From Pinus tabuliformis (taxonomy: Eukaryota > Streptophyta > Pinopsida > Pinales > Pinaceae): a stretch of DNA of 64,000 nucleotides. A program made the translations under genes and the position numbers. The stretch is taken from contig CM062820.1 of the NCBI GenBank assembly GCA_031772625.1, positions 317,834,545 to 317,898,544 of the forward strand, written 5' to 3'. A model generated the notes under the pieces. It had not been told where the DNA came from. It saw only the letters and a list, made by a program, of their open reading frames with translations, and ran no database searches. The stretch's first letter is position 1. Every line of letters begins with the position of its first letter. Shown piece by piece: positions 12,008-23,440 of the stretch.

Positions 12008-12817
12008 ATGACATCTATTTCATCAATGGTGTTCTATGGTTTGAGGTTTGAGTATGCCCTTGATGGTAGCTCAAATTATATAGCTTGGAAGGATCGCATG
12101 GAGGCAGATTTGGAAGATAATGGCCTTAAGGATTTCATTGATCAAGAAATCCCTAAGCCTACTGACAAGACTGAGCAGGTGGAATGGAGGAAGTGTGTGG
12201 CTAGAGCTAGGAGAATTCTCTTGGAGGGAGTGCGAGATAACATTGTCTTGAGCCTCCATGGGAAGGAGACTCCGCATGCAATGTGGAAAACATTGAAAGA
12301 TTTATATCAGAATAGCAGTGATCAGAGGAATCTGGCACTGAAGGACAAACTTCGAAAGATCAAGTGTGAAAGGGATGAGACAGTCTCTATGTATCTGACC
12401 AAGCTCATCACGTGCAGGGATGAGCTTACAAGTGTAGGGGTCGTGACATCGGATGAGGATATGGTGAGTCTAGCACTCCTTGGCCTTCCTAAGAGCTGGC
12501 ATAGCTACCAGGACTCAGTGAATGGAAGGGAGAAACTGCCAAATTGGGAACGACTATGGTTGGATTTGAAGCAGGAGGAGATCAGGCGGAGCACCAGAGA
12601 CAATTATTCATCCATGCATGATGAGGAGAACTATGCCTTAGCGAGTAAGGCGAAGAAGGGGAAGGAGAAGGTTTCTCTTTTCGAATCCAGTTCTTCCAAT
12701 GATGGGAAGAAGGTTGACAAATTGAAAGTGCGATGCTTTTGTTGTCATGAGGTGGGCCATTATGCTGCAAATTGTCCACGGAGGAAATCCAAGAAGGGAT
12801 CTGGGGAAGGATCTGAA
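12008..12817 (+). pseudogene. Copia gag, 5' part of copy 2 coding region
   Basis: An open frame of about 270 codons from ATG at 12008. The N-terminal part has the SNYIAWKDRM motif of plant Copia gag (DUF4219/UBN2-like). The middle has LGLPKSWHSYQD, followed by a Lys-rich stretch and a CCHC zinc knuckle (CFCCHEVGHYAANC, about residues 244-258). The frame then runs into the nested element at 12818, and the family continues at 17148 with the protease. This is the best preserved gag N-terminus among the three copies. Confidence 0.85.
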
Positions 12818-14031
12818 TGTTGAAAAGTGTGCAACAAGAAATGCTTGTTGAGAGTGCAACAAGATGATGGAGCTTAGTGGAAAGGAGTCGCCTTCACTAA
12901 GTGGGCCCGTAGGCAAATTATGGCGCAAAGTCTATTTTTGGATCACAGCAGGAGTGATCATAGCAGGAGTGATCACAGCAGGAGTGTCACAGCAGGAGTG
13001 ATTACAATAGGAGTGATCGCAACAGGAGTAATCACAGTAGGAGTGATCACAGCAGGAGTGATCAGAGTCTATTTTTAGACTGCTAGTCAAAAATAGAAAA
13101 GTCAAATATTATTGTCTCATAATAATATTTAGACTATAAACTTTATCTTATCCTGTTGGAGCACTTCAGTTTGAGCTACAGATGTGGCACATGCAGCTGT
13201 AAAAAAGAAATACGTTTTCTTATGTGTTAGTTGAGCTATTGCATGTAGGACATCAGTTAGAACTCATGTGGTTGAGTTCTGTGGAGTTGGATGAGCAGTT
13301 AATGGAGTTGTGTTCAGTTTGACTTAGTTGAACTAGTTGTATTTAGTCTAACTGATCAATAGACTAAGTGATGAGTTGTGTGAATTAGTTATTAATTAAT
13401 TCACTAATTATTAACTCATAATTCAACTGAAGAATACATCATTTAACTCAGTGCATGTACAGTTCAGTGGAGACAGGTGTTAGAGGTTGAGATTGCTATC
13501 AGTTGTGCATGAGATTGTGCACATGCATGGGATTGAGTTATGCCAATGATCTCTACGTAGTGTGGGCCAATACCAAGTGAAATATAGCTTGTGCTCACGT
13601 GATTTACAGTGTGGGTGATTTTCACAAGGTAAATAGGAGTTTGGATCAGCCATTCTCATTCATTCTCTTGCAAGATTGTGCAGTGGAGGCAGGCAAGCAG
13701 CGGGGGAGATTTGGAGATCAGATCTGAGCTGTATTGTGTGTAACAGGTGGAGATAGTACTGAGTACTTGTGAGGAGTATTGTACTATGTTTGTTACATGT
13801 TCTCAATCAATATAATATACAGATAGTTGGGGTTTTTAGCGAGATGCTTTCCCCGGGAAAATACTATGTTGATATGTGTGATTGATGCTTCTATGTGCGC
13901 ATGTTATTGTTTCTGCTTCTACAAATTGATGATCAACGTAGAGGAGGTTATGTATTATGCATGTTTTCCGCAATAGTGTATAATCGAGATAATCTCTGTT
14001 GAATATGTGTTTATTATTCAAAATTTCTACA
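12818..14031 (+). repeat. 5' LTR of Copia copy 3 (type A)
   Basis: 1214 bp, TGTTGAAAAGTG to AAATTTCTACA. It contains the 15-bp minisatellite at 12941-13063. Confidence 0.9.
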
Positions 14032-14043
14032 TGGTATCGAAGC
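14032..14043 (+). other. Primer binding site, Copia copy 3
   Basis: TGGTATCGAAGC abuts the LTR and is a close match to the tRNA-Met-type site of copy 2. Confidence 0.8.
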
Positions 14044-14148
14044 AGTTGATCATCAGATCTACTATTCAGGAAGTGTTTACATTATATTTCTTCAGGCAGA
14101 GTCTATAATCGGGCTAGGTAGCCTCTGGATTCATCCTTCTTTTGGAAG

Positions 14149-15294
14149 GTGAGATATCCAGTGAATGCCCATACAGTCGATCTCTGTACAAGAAATACTT
14201 TGTTCTCACGAATTTTAGATCAGAAGGAGTTGAGTTTTGAGATGGTGGAATGGCGCTCGAGGATAAAACTCAGAAACATTAAGTGTGAGAATGGAGATAG
14301 TATGCCCCAGTATCTCACGAAGTTCACCCAATGACGAGATGAGCTGAGAAGTGTGGGGGTAACTGTTGAGGATGAGGATATGGTGAGTCTAGCACTCCTT
14401 GGCCTTCCTAAGAGTTGGCATAGCTACCAGGACTCAGTGAATGGAAGGGAGAAATTGCCAGGATGGGAGAGACTTTGGTCGGATCTTGTGCAAGAGGAGA
14501 TTAGACGGTGCACCAGAGATAGTTCTTCATCTATGCATGATGAGGAGAACTGTGACTTAGCGAGTAAGGCGAAGAAGGGGAAGGGGAAGGTTTCTCTTTC
14601 CGAATCTAGTTCTTCCAATGATGGGAAGAAGGTTGACAAGTTGAAGGTGAGATGCTTTCGTTGTCATGAGTTGGGCCATTATGCTACTAATTGCCCAAAG
14701 AAGAAGTCCAAGAAGGGATCCGGGGAAGGATCTGAAGGTGAGGCAGCCTCACTTGCTTCACAGTTTGAGTTGCACTTCACACTCTTCGCATGCATGGTGT
14801 CATCCATGGTGGGAAGTGGTTGGTTTCTTGACAGTGGAGCTTCCTTCCACATGATCGGTGACAAAAGTTTGTTCAGTACTTTGGAGGAGAAAGATCTCCA
14901 GATACTCATAGGGATGGGTAATGATGAGAAGTATAGTGTCTCAGGTGTAGGCATGGTTATTTTTCAGAGGGAGCATGGAGCTCGCCTTACCTTGACCGAT
15001 GTCAAGTATGTACCAGGACTGAAGAGAAACTTGGTGTCGATCGCGATGCTGGAAGACAGAGGCAATGATGTAGTCTTCAGTAAGGGAAAGGTTTTCCTTA
15101 GACACATCATCACTAGACAGGTGAAGCAGATTGGTTCAAGGGTCAAGAACCAGTATGCTCTTGAGGTTCAAGATGCATGCAAAGCCTTGAGCAGCGAGGC
15201 AACTGATGGAGACTTGGTGGTTGAGAGGGAGCGTATATTACCTCTCAACATGCAGAGCCAGAAGAAGTCTCAGACGATTATGGAGGAGCCATGA
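14149..15294 (+). pseudogene. Copia gag-protease region of copy 3
   Basis: It contains the gag segment LGLPKSWHSYQD near 14400-14435, a Lys/Ser-rich linker, a CCHC zinc knuckle (CFRCHELGHYATNC near 14655-14695) and, in the same reading frame, the start of a Copia protease with WFLDSGASFHM near 14820-14855. The conserved stretch LKRNLVSIAMLED follows near 15020-15060. This copy shows most clearly that gag and protease of the family share one frame. Coding similarity stops about 650 bp before the 3' LTR, where a full Copia pol would need about 3 kb more. Confidence 0.8.
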
Positions 15295-15948
15295 TTGGTG
15301 CAACAGCTTTAGGAGGTTGTGGAGCAGCCACAGCAAGGGAAGCTGAGAGGAGATCAAGTAAAGACATCTATTCATGTAGAGACCTCCAGTAGGGGGAAAC
15401 TTTGAGCCAGGTGGGCTGAGGGATCACATGCAGCCATACCTCCAGGTAGGAGGTGGGGTGATGTGGATTGATTATCCCAAGGAGGAGGGGCAGGATCCTT
15501 GAGGTACCCAACCTCTTAGATGAGACCTTGCTACGGGAGCCCCGATGTGGAGTAGCAGGAACTGATTGATTGGGTAGAGACAGATGCGGATGGAGCGGCA
15601 GAGAGAGCGACAGTGCAGGGAATCCCAGGACAGCGCATAGCATGCAGGCTGCAGCAATGCGAGAGGCAAAAGTGTTTTGCACAGTGCTAGGTGGCACAGA
15701 GAGGTGCGCAATGGTGCGAGATGCATGGAGATGTTGTAGTAGCGCAGATGTCAGAGATGGAGCACTTGTCAGCAACAGGTAGAGCTTCAACATCAGAGTA
15801 TGTTCCTAGCCCAATAGAGTGGTCAGTTGGGAGTGTTTTTTTTCCAAGTGTTGTTGGAGCAAAGTGGAGCAGGCAGATGTGTTGCATGCAGAACATTCCA
15901 GAGTTACAGGATCGGGTTTGAGAGGAAGCCTTTCTTGTTGAGAGGGAG
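15295..15948 (+). other. Domain-free 3' internal region of copy 3
   Basis: It matches 5958-6593 and 17738-18357 and ends in a purine-rich primer tract directly before the 3' LTR. Small open frames here have no recognisable domain. Confidence 0.6.
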
Positions 15949-17147
15949 TGTTGAAAAATGTGCAACAAGAAATGCTTATTGAGAATGCAACAAGATGATG
16001 GAGCTTAGTGGAAAGGAGTCACCTTCACTAAGTGGGCCCGTAGGCAAATTATGGTGCAAAGTCTATTTTTAGATCACAACAGGAGTGATCGCAGCAAGAG
16101 TGATCATAGCACGAGTGATCACAGCACGAGTGTCACAGCAGGAGTGATCACAGCAGGAGTGATCACAGTAGGAGTGATCACAGTCTATTTTTAGACTGCT
16201 AGTCAAAAATAGAAAAGTTAAATATTATTGTCTCATAATAATATTTAGACTATAAACTTTATCTTATCCTCTTGGAGCACTTCAGTTTGAGCTACAGATG
16301 TGGCACATGCAGCTGTCAGAAGGAAATATGTTTTCTTATGTGTTAGTTGAGCTATTGCATGCAGGACATCAGTTAGAACTCATGTGGTTGAGTTCTGTGG
16401 AGTTGGATGAGCAGTTAATGGAGTTGTGTTCAGTTTGAATTAGTTGAACTAGTTGTATTTAGTCTAACTGATCAATAGACTAAGTGATGAGTTGTGTGAA
16501 TTAGTTATTAATTAATTCACTAATTATTAACTCATAATACAACTGAAGAATACATCAGTTAACTCAGTGCATGTACAGTTCAATGGAGACAGGTGTTAGA
16601 GGTTGAGATTGCTATCAGTTGTGCATGAGATTGTGCACATGCATGGGATTGAGTTATGCCAATGATCTCTGCGTAGTGTGGGCCAATACCAAGTGAAATA
16701 TAGCTTGTGCTCACGTGATTTACAGTGTGGGTGATTTTCACAAGGTAAATAGGAGTTTGGATCAGCCATTCTCATTCATTCTCTTGCAGGATTGTGCAGT
16801 GGAGGCAGGCAAGCAGCGGGGGAGATTTGGAGATCAGATCTGAGCTGTATTGTGTGTAACAGGTGGAGATAGTACTGAGTACTTGTGAGGAGTATTGTAC
16901 TATGTTTGTTACATGTTCTCAATCAATATAATATACAGTTAGTTGGGGTTTTTAGCGATATGTTTTCCCCGGGAAAATACTATGTTGATATGTGTGATTG
17001 ATGCTTCTATGTGCGCATGTTATTGTTTCTGCTTCTGCAAATTGATGATCAACGTAGAGGAGGTTATGTATTATGCATGTTTTCCGCAATAGTGTATAAT
17101 CGGGATAATCTCTATTGAATATGTGTTTATTATTCAAAATTTCTACA
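15949..17147 (+). repeat. 3' LTR of Copia copy 3 (type A)
   Basis: 1199 bp, TGTTGAAAAATG to AAATTTCTACA, followed by the CTGAA duplication. Minisatellite at 16072-16191. Two CTATTTTTAG motifs flank the minisatellite. Confidence 0.9.
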
Positions 17148-17737
17148 CTGAAGGTGAGGCACTTGCTTCATAGTTTGAGTTGGATTTCACACTCTTTACA
17201 TGCATGGTTTCATCCATGGTGGGAAGTGGTTGGTTTCTTGACAGTGGAGCTTCTTTCCACATGATCGGTGATAAGAGGTTGTTCAGTACCTTGGAGGAGA
17301 AAGATCTCCAAATACTCATAGCGATGGGTAATGATGAGAAGTATAGTGTCTCAGGTGTAGGCACAGTTATTTTTCAGAGGGAGCATGGAACTCGCCTTAC
17401 CTTGACCGATGTCAAGTATGTAACAGGACTAAAGAGAAACTTGGTGTCGATCGCGATGTTGGAAAACAGAGGCTATGATGTAGTCTTCAGTAAGGGAAAC
17501 GTTTTCCTTAGACACATCATCACTAGACAGGTGAAGAAGATTGGTTCACGAGACAAGAACCTATATGCTCTTGAGGTTCAAGATGCATGCAAAGCCTTGA
17601 GCAACAAGGCAACTGATGGAGACTTGGTGGTTGAGAGGGAGGGTTTATTACCTCTCAACATGCAGAGCCAGAGGAAGTCTCAGATGATTGTGGAGGAGCC
17701 ACGATTGGTGCAGCAGCTTCATGAGGTTGTGGAGTAG
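17148..17737 (+). pseudogene. Copia protease part of copy 2, right of the nested element
   Basis: This is the continuation of copy 2. After the duplicated CTGAA the sequence carries the protease start with WFLDSGASFHM near 17230-17265 and the VSIAMLE stretch near 17435-17465, collinear with 14760-15294. It is a fossil fragment of the same non-autonomous family. Confidence 0.8.
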
Positions 17738-18357
17738 CCACAACAGGGGATGCTGAGTGGAGATCGAGTAGATACATCTACTCACGCAGAGACATCCAGT
17801 AGGGGGAAAATTCGAGCCAGGTGGGCTGAGGGATCACATGCAGCCATACCTCCAGGTAGGAGGTGGGGTGATATAGAGTGATCGTCCCAAGGAGGAGGGG
17901 CAAGATCCTTGAGGTACCCAACCTCTTGGATGAGACCTTGCTACGGGAGCCTCGATGTGGAGTAGCAGGAACAGACTGATTGGGTAGAGACAGATGCGGA
18001 TGGAGCGGCAGAGAGAGTGACAGTGCAGGGAATCTCAGGACAGCACATAGCTAGCAGGTTGCAGCAATGTGAGAGGCACAAGTGTTTTGCACAATGCTAG
18101 GTGGTACAGAGAGGTGTACAATGGTGTGAGATGCATGGAGATGTTGCAGTAGTGCAGATGTCAGAGAGGGAGCACTTGTCAGTAGCAGGTAGAGCTTCAA
18201 CATCAAACTATGTTCCTAGCCCAACGGAGTGGTCAGTTGGGAGTGTTTTTGTTCCAAGTGTTGTTGGAGCAAGTGGACCGAGTAGATGTGTTGCATGCAG
18301 AGCATTCCAGAGTTACAGGATTGGGTTCAAGAGGAATCCTTTCTTGTTGAGAGGGAG
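17738..18357 (+). other. Domain-free 3' internal region of copy 2
   Basis: Homologous to 5958-6593 and 15295-15948. It ends in GAGAGGGAG, the probable polypurine tract, next to the 3' LTR. Confidence 0.6.
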
Positions 18358-19762
18358 TGTTGAAAAATGTGCAACAAGAAATTCTAAATTTAGAAAGTGC
18401 TAAAAATAGACCTGCTAAAAATAGCATGTCTAAAATAGCAGTTTGGCTAGTGAGGTCATTGGCCACATTGGGTGAGAGGTGAAACTGCTAAAAATAGAAA
18501 GTTCTAAAAATAGCATTTTTGGGTCCCTTCCTATTTATAGCAGTCCCTAGTCTATCTATAGGAAGTAAAATTAATATTGGTCTTAACAGCAGTTGGAAAT
18601 ATTAATTAATTAATTAAGTTGAGTTAATTAGTTAAGGAAATTCGAATTTGAAGTCTTTGTGAGCATACACATGAGCTGTCCCACTGATTGAGGAATTTAT
18701 CCTTAATTTCCTCCACTGATTGAGGGAATAAGTATGAGTTCTATAATGAGAGAATCAGTTGACTTAGTTCTAACTAGTGAAGTCCAATTAGATTATTTTA
18801 ACAAGTTGTTAAAATAATAAAATATAGTTTGTACAGTGATATGGGGTTTAACGGTAAGTTTCGTTGGGTGAAACCCACGAGACGGAGGTTCAAATCTCGT
18901 TGAGTACATGGCCTGTTGTGTCTTGGCTAGAAGAGTAGGCGACCCCAGAGTGGACGTCTCGGCTCTTGTTGAGACATAAGTTCTTGCTATGTGTGGCTTG
19001 CAGGTTGCTGCACCTAGCCTAGGTTTATAGTGGCAGCCAGTTGGATTTGATCCTGGGCCTGCCCAGGATAACTCTCACCAGTTACCGATTGTCCTAGTGT
19101 TAAAAAAAAAAATAATAAAATATAGTTTGTTAATGCTTGCATGCATGTGACAACTATTATTTTAGATAACTGAGAATTCGCTCATGGATAAGTGTTGCAT
19201 GTCAGTTATGTCAGAGACCCAGTTGAGATCAGATGTGGGATAGTGTACTATCAGATGCTTGACTATTTCTAGTAAGTAGTTTTTGCATCGTTGAGGAACT
19301 AGTGTCCTCAAGGATTGTGTAGTTGGACCATTGGTTAACTTGGTATGTTTGGAATTAATTGCATATGCTTTTGCTATTATTTCCTAAGCAAACTACGCAA
19401 GGAAATAGGGATTGGACCATAGGTAAAGCCTTTATATATAGGGCTTGGTTGGTTCATGAGACATATCTTCATATCTTCATAGTTCATTGAGAACTGAATA
19501 GCTTGAGAGCTGATTCTATTTGTATTATGAAGAGGATTTCCACTTGATTGATAATACATGGTTGGGGTTTTATGTTGGTGCTTTCCCATGGATATATCTT
19601 GTGTTATGTGTGATTATTTCTCTTGATCAGTTATGCATGTTTCTACTTGATGTTGCTCATGAATTTGATTATACTTCATCTTAATGTTTTGTAGAAGTAG
19701 AACAAGTATTATGCTTTAGGACATTGCATATATCAGTTTGTTCTACAGGTGAAATTTTTACA
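18358..19762 (+). repeat. 3' LTR of Copia copy 2 (type B), with SINE inside
   Basis: It matches 10818-11917 apart from an inserted block of about 300 bp (SINE plus duplicated target). It begins TGTTGAAAAATGTGC, ends TTTTTACA, and is followed by the TTGTG duplication. The MEF2-type motifs recur from 18400. Confidence 0.9.
18833..19110 (+). mobile_element. tRNA-derived SINE
   Basis: About 278 bp with a tRNA-like head: a GGGGTTTAACGGTAAG A-box-like segment followed, about 30 bp later, by a B box (GGTTCAAATCTCG). The body is unrelated to tRNA and the tail is a run of ten or so A. The target duplication AATAATAAAATATAGTTTGT stands at about 18813-18832 and 19111-19130. The 5' LTR of the same element (near 11270-11300) shows the empty site. 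The insertion therefore came after that of copy 2. The 3' half contains a CCTGGGCCTGCCCAGG inverted repeat. Confidence 0.85.
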
Positions 19763-19767
19763 TTGTG

Positions 19768-22737
19768 GTCCCAGTATAGCCAATTTACTAACCCTCAAAC
19801 AATTTTCTAAAATTCCTTACGGTTTAGAAGATATGCAGAGTTCTCTAAGGCCAATTTATATAAAATATCCATATTTGTACTTAACAGTCAAATTCGGATC
19901 TGCCTATTTTTATGCCACAGTTACGGTTTGATAAGTTCTTGTCCTCCATCCATGCATTGATCAACATCAAAATCAACCATTAGCTATTTGAAGGCCATCT
20001 AGAGAAGTCAAACACAACATGAATTTGTTTGTTGTCCCATTTCATTTAGAATGTAATTAATCTCACCTTCATCTACAACATGTATAAAAAGCAGAGCAGC
20101 AAGCATAGGAGGGAAGAGGATGATTGCCATTTCATTTTGCTATCAAACCTGAAGATTGTAAACTTTGTTATTTAGTAATTAAGCTCAGTTTTGTGATTCA
20201 ACATGGCGAGTCACTAATTCGATTTTGGATCAATTATGAACTCATTGAGTCTTTGAATTGAATGCGTTGAAGCTTAGTTCTTTCCTGTAAGCTTCCAAGC
20301 TAACTCCGGGTGTGGCAAGGGCCCACCACAATCCAGATCCAGCTTCTGTAATCATATGCGTAGGTAATCTTTGTGTGTGTTTTAGTTAATTCATGCATTT
20401 TGACATTTTGATTTAAATTCGTTCTTGAACAATTGATTTAAGTTTGATTTTGATCAACTGTCACAAAGCAATTCGATATTGTGTGTTAATGTTGGATTGG
20501 TTTCAGTTAAAGGAACGATCTCGTGGGCCAAATTTTGATTAGACAAGCTAAGTGTATAATGTTGAGGATTTCATATACATTGGTCTCAAGGATCACGTAC
20601 AGGTCACTATGTGTTGACTGCTTAACCTTCACAGAGCATCGCTCTGCCTCATTAGATTAACATCATGAATGCTTTTTGATGTATTAAATCCCTATACGCA
20701 GAGCATAATTAATTCTCTTATGTTGAACGCAAGTGTATCATTAACCTTTGAGCAAAACAAGGATTTCATGTGTGAGTTTGATTGGTGAATTGTGAATTGG
20801 ACCAAGTGTGAACCTCTGATGCATTGATAAACATAAATCAAAAACAGAGCATGATTTGGAGTTGTAGGGCCTTTGAGATTGTATCATAAGATTGCTTCTA
20901 CGTGTTTGCAGCAGTAGTCATAAAACAGAGTCATGTTAAATCTTTATCTAGGCAACAATAATTCAAATTGTTGTAGTAATAGAATAGAACCAAATAGATT
21001 TACAGCGTGAAGATTGAAGAATACTATCATTTGGCAGAATGTGGTCTTGGTTTATCAATTCCTTTTGCTAAGCAGCGAGATTTTTTTAGTTTAATAGTGA
21101 TCCATGAGGATCTCGAGACACTAAGGAGATGGATAAAGGCTCTAAATTCAAAATGGAAGAAAGGAGAAGTTGATGGCATCAGTTGAGAGGGCTCGTCTTC
21201 GTGATCGTGATGGCGTGAACGGTTTGTCAATCTGAGCTCGTATGCAAAAAATAGAGCTCTTCAAAATTTGGTATGGCGGAGGAAAAATAGGGCCCACAGT
21301 GTGCCACATGGCATCCCAGTGAGCACGTGAGACCCACATGGTAGTGACTAAACCATCGACACATGGCAAATTAACATTTGCTCCTAGCCTTGCACAAAAG
21401 ACAAAAATATATATATATATATTAACTAAAAGTGAAAAAAGGTTAATATATATAAAATCAAAACAAATAATTAAAAAAAACTTCAACGTGGATAACAAAA
21501 AGGTTAAAAAAAAGATGCAACATATATATGGTTATGATGACAGCACATAAATCCATACAAAGTCACAAACCAACGTATGCCATGGATTGATTAAAGTTAT
21601 AACAAAAAGTCAAAGTATGGTGGTTATAACCAATCCAATGCAACGTTGTAACCCATATCAAGTTTGCGGTTCCCAATGTATGGGTATAAGGGTGTGTATA
21701 TGGTTAAACGAAGCTCCATAGAAACGTAGGGCAGATTGCATAAGATATGGTTTGGTTGGGGAGGCAGCCACGTGGTGGTCCCGCCTCCCCATAAGCTTTC
21801 CCGTGGAGTACGGGCCCACTCCCCAATAAAACCTTAAAAAAATACATTATGTATCATATTATGGCATACGGTTGGTGAAGTTTGGTTTTTGGTTATGTAA
21901 AATGGGTTTTGACGAATATAACCCATAACAATGTTATGGGTTAATCCGCCCAAAATTATTTAAACTCAATTTCTTTTACCATTTGGGAAGGAGGAGATCA
22001 GCGGCATGAATTTCGAGACAAGGTGGTGGAATCTTGCGCATTCAGAAACACTGGTGGAACCTTCCTTGCGTAAAGTTTTTGTAGGAGGGTGATTTTGGTC
22101 CAGTATCAGAATTGGGCAAAGTTTATATGGATTTTACACTTCTCGGCGACGGGAATCCATTGGTGGTGTCAGTTTCTGCAACAGAACTCTCCAATTTTCG
22201 GGCACTTTTCAGCATGGAGGTATAATGCTCCATTTTGTAAATTGATGAATGTAACTTCTTTTGATGCCATTTTTAATGAATGAAGGCCTCCCCATTGATC
22301 GAGTAGGGCCCGGAGACGTAGTCCAGGAGGGACGAACTCTGTTATCAAGTTCTTGTCTTCTTGTCTTCTCATGTGTTTCTTCTTCTTCTTCTTACATGTG
22401 CACATTTAAGTTTCTCTTTGGTTAAGCTACAAACTGTTTATGTAATTCTTTTCATGCATCTATAAACAAAAGATAACCTGGATCAAATAGGAATAGTGTG
22501 AGTGTTGTAGTTAGTCTAGTTTGATCAAATGCTTGAAGGATCTCAATTTTTTTGATAGATAGCCTTTGCATTTCAATGTTTGAGTGTCTTTTAAATTAGG
22601 ACTCCAGAGCTTAAATAGATTAGATAGTTTCCATAGTTGAGAAGTGTTGATAAGTGTGAACGTTTAAATATCATAAGTAGGAATGGTTTTGTAGTCTTAT
22701 CATAGTTAAAGTAATAATTTAGCTTCAAATAGGTTTT
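19768..22737. other. Sequence without a supported gene
   Basis: Both strands were read and no protein domain or RNA gene was recognised. A TATAAAAA box at 20083-20090 is followed by about 270 bp and a possible splice donor (AG|GTAATC near 20363), so a transcription unit or an old LTR may start here. No coding support was found. Short TA runs occur near 21408-21422 and a TTC run near 22373-22393. Confidence 0.5.
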
Positions 22738-22861
22738 GAGTACAACATTTGCTTTGGTTAGAGTAGAGTCAATTCGATTTGATAGCATAGGGTAATTATG
22801 AGTACAGTATTTGCTTTGGTTTGAGTAGAGTCAATTCAATTTAATAGCATAGGGTAATTTA
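22738..22861 (+). repeat. Tandem duplication, 62-bp unit
   Basis: Two adjacent copies (22738-22799 and 22800-22861) containing TTTGCTTTGGTT and GATAGCATAGGGTAATT-like words, with several differences between the copies. Confidence 0.8.
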
Positions 22862-23001
22862 GAATTAGTTCACTTTCCAGAACAATAGCATAGATTTGGT
22901 TTTATAAGCAGTGTGACATCAATTCAATTTCGTTTATAAATTTAGGGAATTTCATTAAGATTTCATTTTGTTTCTTTAAAACCATTATTATTAAGGAAAC
23001 T

Positions 23002-23392
23002 TGTATACTCTGGCCGTTAAGCTGAGCCAAAAACGCAGTACAACTCATGTTTACGAGTCCCGGGTTGACAATTAAATATTAGGAGGATTAATTATCGATT
23101 AAAACTCCCAACAACCTCTTTGAGGGGGAAACCTCCTTTACATTACACACATGAACAATTCTTCGATGATTCAAATGACAAAACCTCCTTTATATATATA
23201 GGAGTCTAAGGGGTCATAATATAATCAGAGCCATCATAACAATAATAATGTAAGGGCACAACAATAACAATAGTGAGCTTCTATGGGGCACAATAATAAC
23301 CATGTGGGTACTAAATGGGCACAAAAATAACAATAAGGGGCTACATTGACAATAATAACGAGGGAATACATTAGTATTATAGGGACCTAACA
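23002..23392 (-). repeat. 3' LTR of a decayed Gypsy-type element
   Basis: Read on the minus strand it begins TGTTAGGTCCC. It is preceded there by a purine-rich tract (AAGGAGAGGGCA) and by the end of a Gypsy pol. The far end (TG at 23002) is a guess. It contains a (TA)-rich box near 23190-23205. No partner LTR was recognised. Confidence 0.5.
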
Positions 23393-23431
23393 TGCCCTCT
23401 CCTTCAAGAAAGTGTTGTCCTCAACGCTTGA
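23387..23431 (-). pseudogene. C-terminal tail of a Gypsy pol
   Basis: On the minus strand the last codons read VEDNTFLKERAC and then stop just inside the LTR. This is the typical ending of plant Ty3/Gypsy pol frames, where a V/L-E-D-N/K-T/S-F motif overlaps the polypurine tract. The rest of the coding region to the right is too decayed to recognise. Confidence 0.5.
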
Positions 23432-23440
23432 GTAGTTTTG

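Larger units (their letters stand above)
12818..17147 (+). mobile_element. Copia-type LTR element (copy 3), nested in copy 2
   Basis: It is inserted in the gag of copy 2 with target duplication CTGAA at 12813-12817 and 17148-17152. LTR type A at both ends (12818-14031, 15949-17147), primer site TGGTATCGAAGC, then gag and protease, the domain-free 3' region, and a purine tract (GAGAGGGAG) before the 3' LTR. Like its relatives it shows no reverse transcriptase or integrase. It has only a few breaks. The LTRs differ by about 2-3% by eye. It must be younger than copy 2. Confidence 0.9.
10818..19762 (+). mobile_element. Copia-type LTR element (copy 2), host of two insertions
   Basis: The LTRs (10818-11917 and 18358-19762) are flanked by the target duplication TTGTG at 10813-10817 and 19763-19767. 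The primer site TGGTATCAGAGC follows the 5' LTR. The internal region encodes gag up to 12817 and resumes with protease at 17148. The interval is a nested Copia element with its own duplication. A SINE sits in the 3' LTR. The internal sequence is the same family as copies 1 and 3, but most of the LTR is a different type (B). By eye the LTRs differ by about 3%. No reverse transcriptase or integrase was found. Confidence 0.9.

Noticed and set aside
18833-18910. Possible tRNA gene
   Set aside because: A and B boxes are present, but the cloverleaf does not close convincingly, and poly(A) plus target duplication mark it as a SINE.
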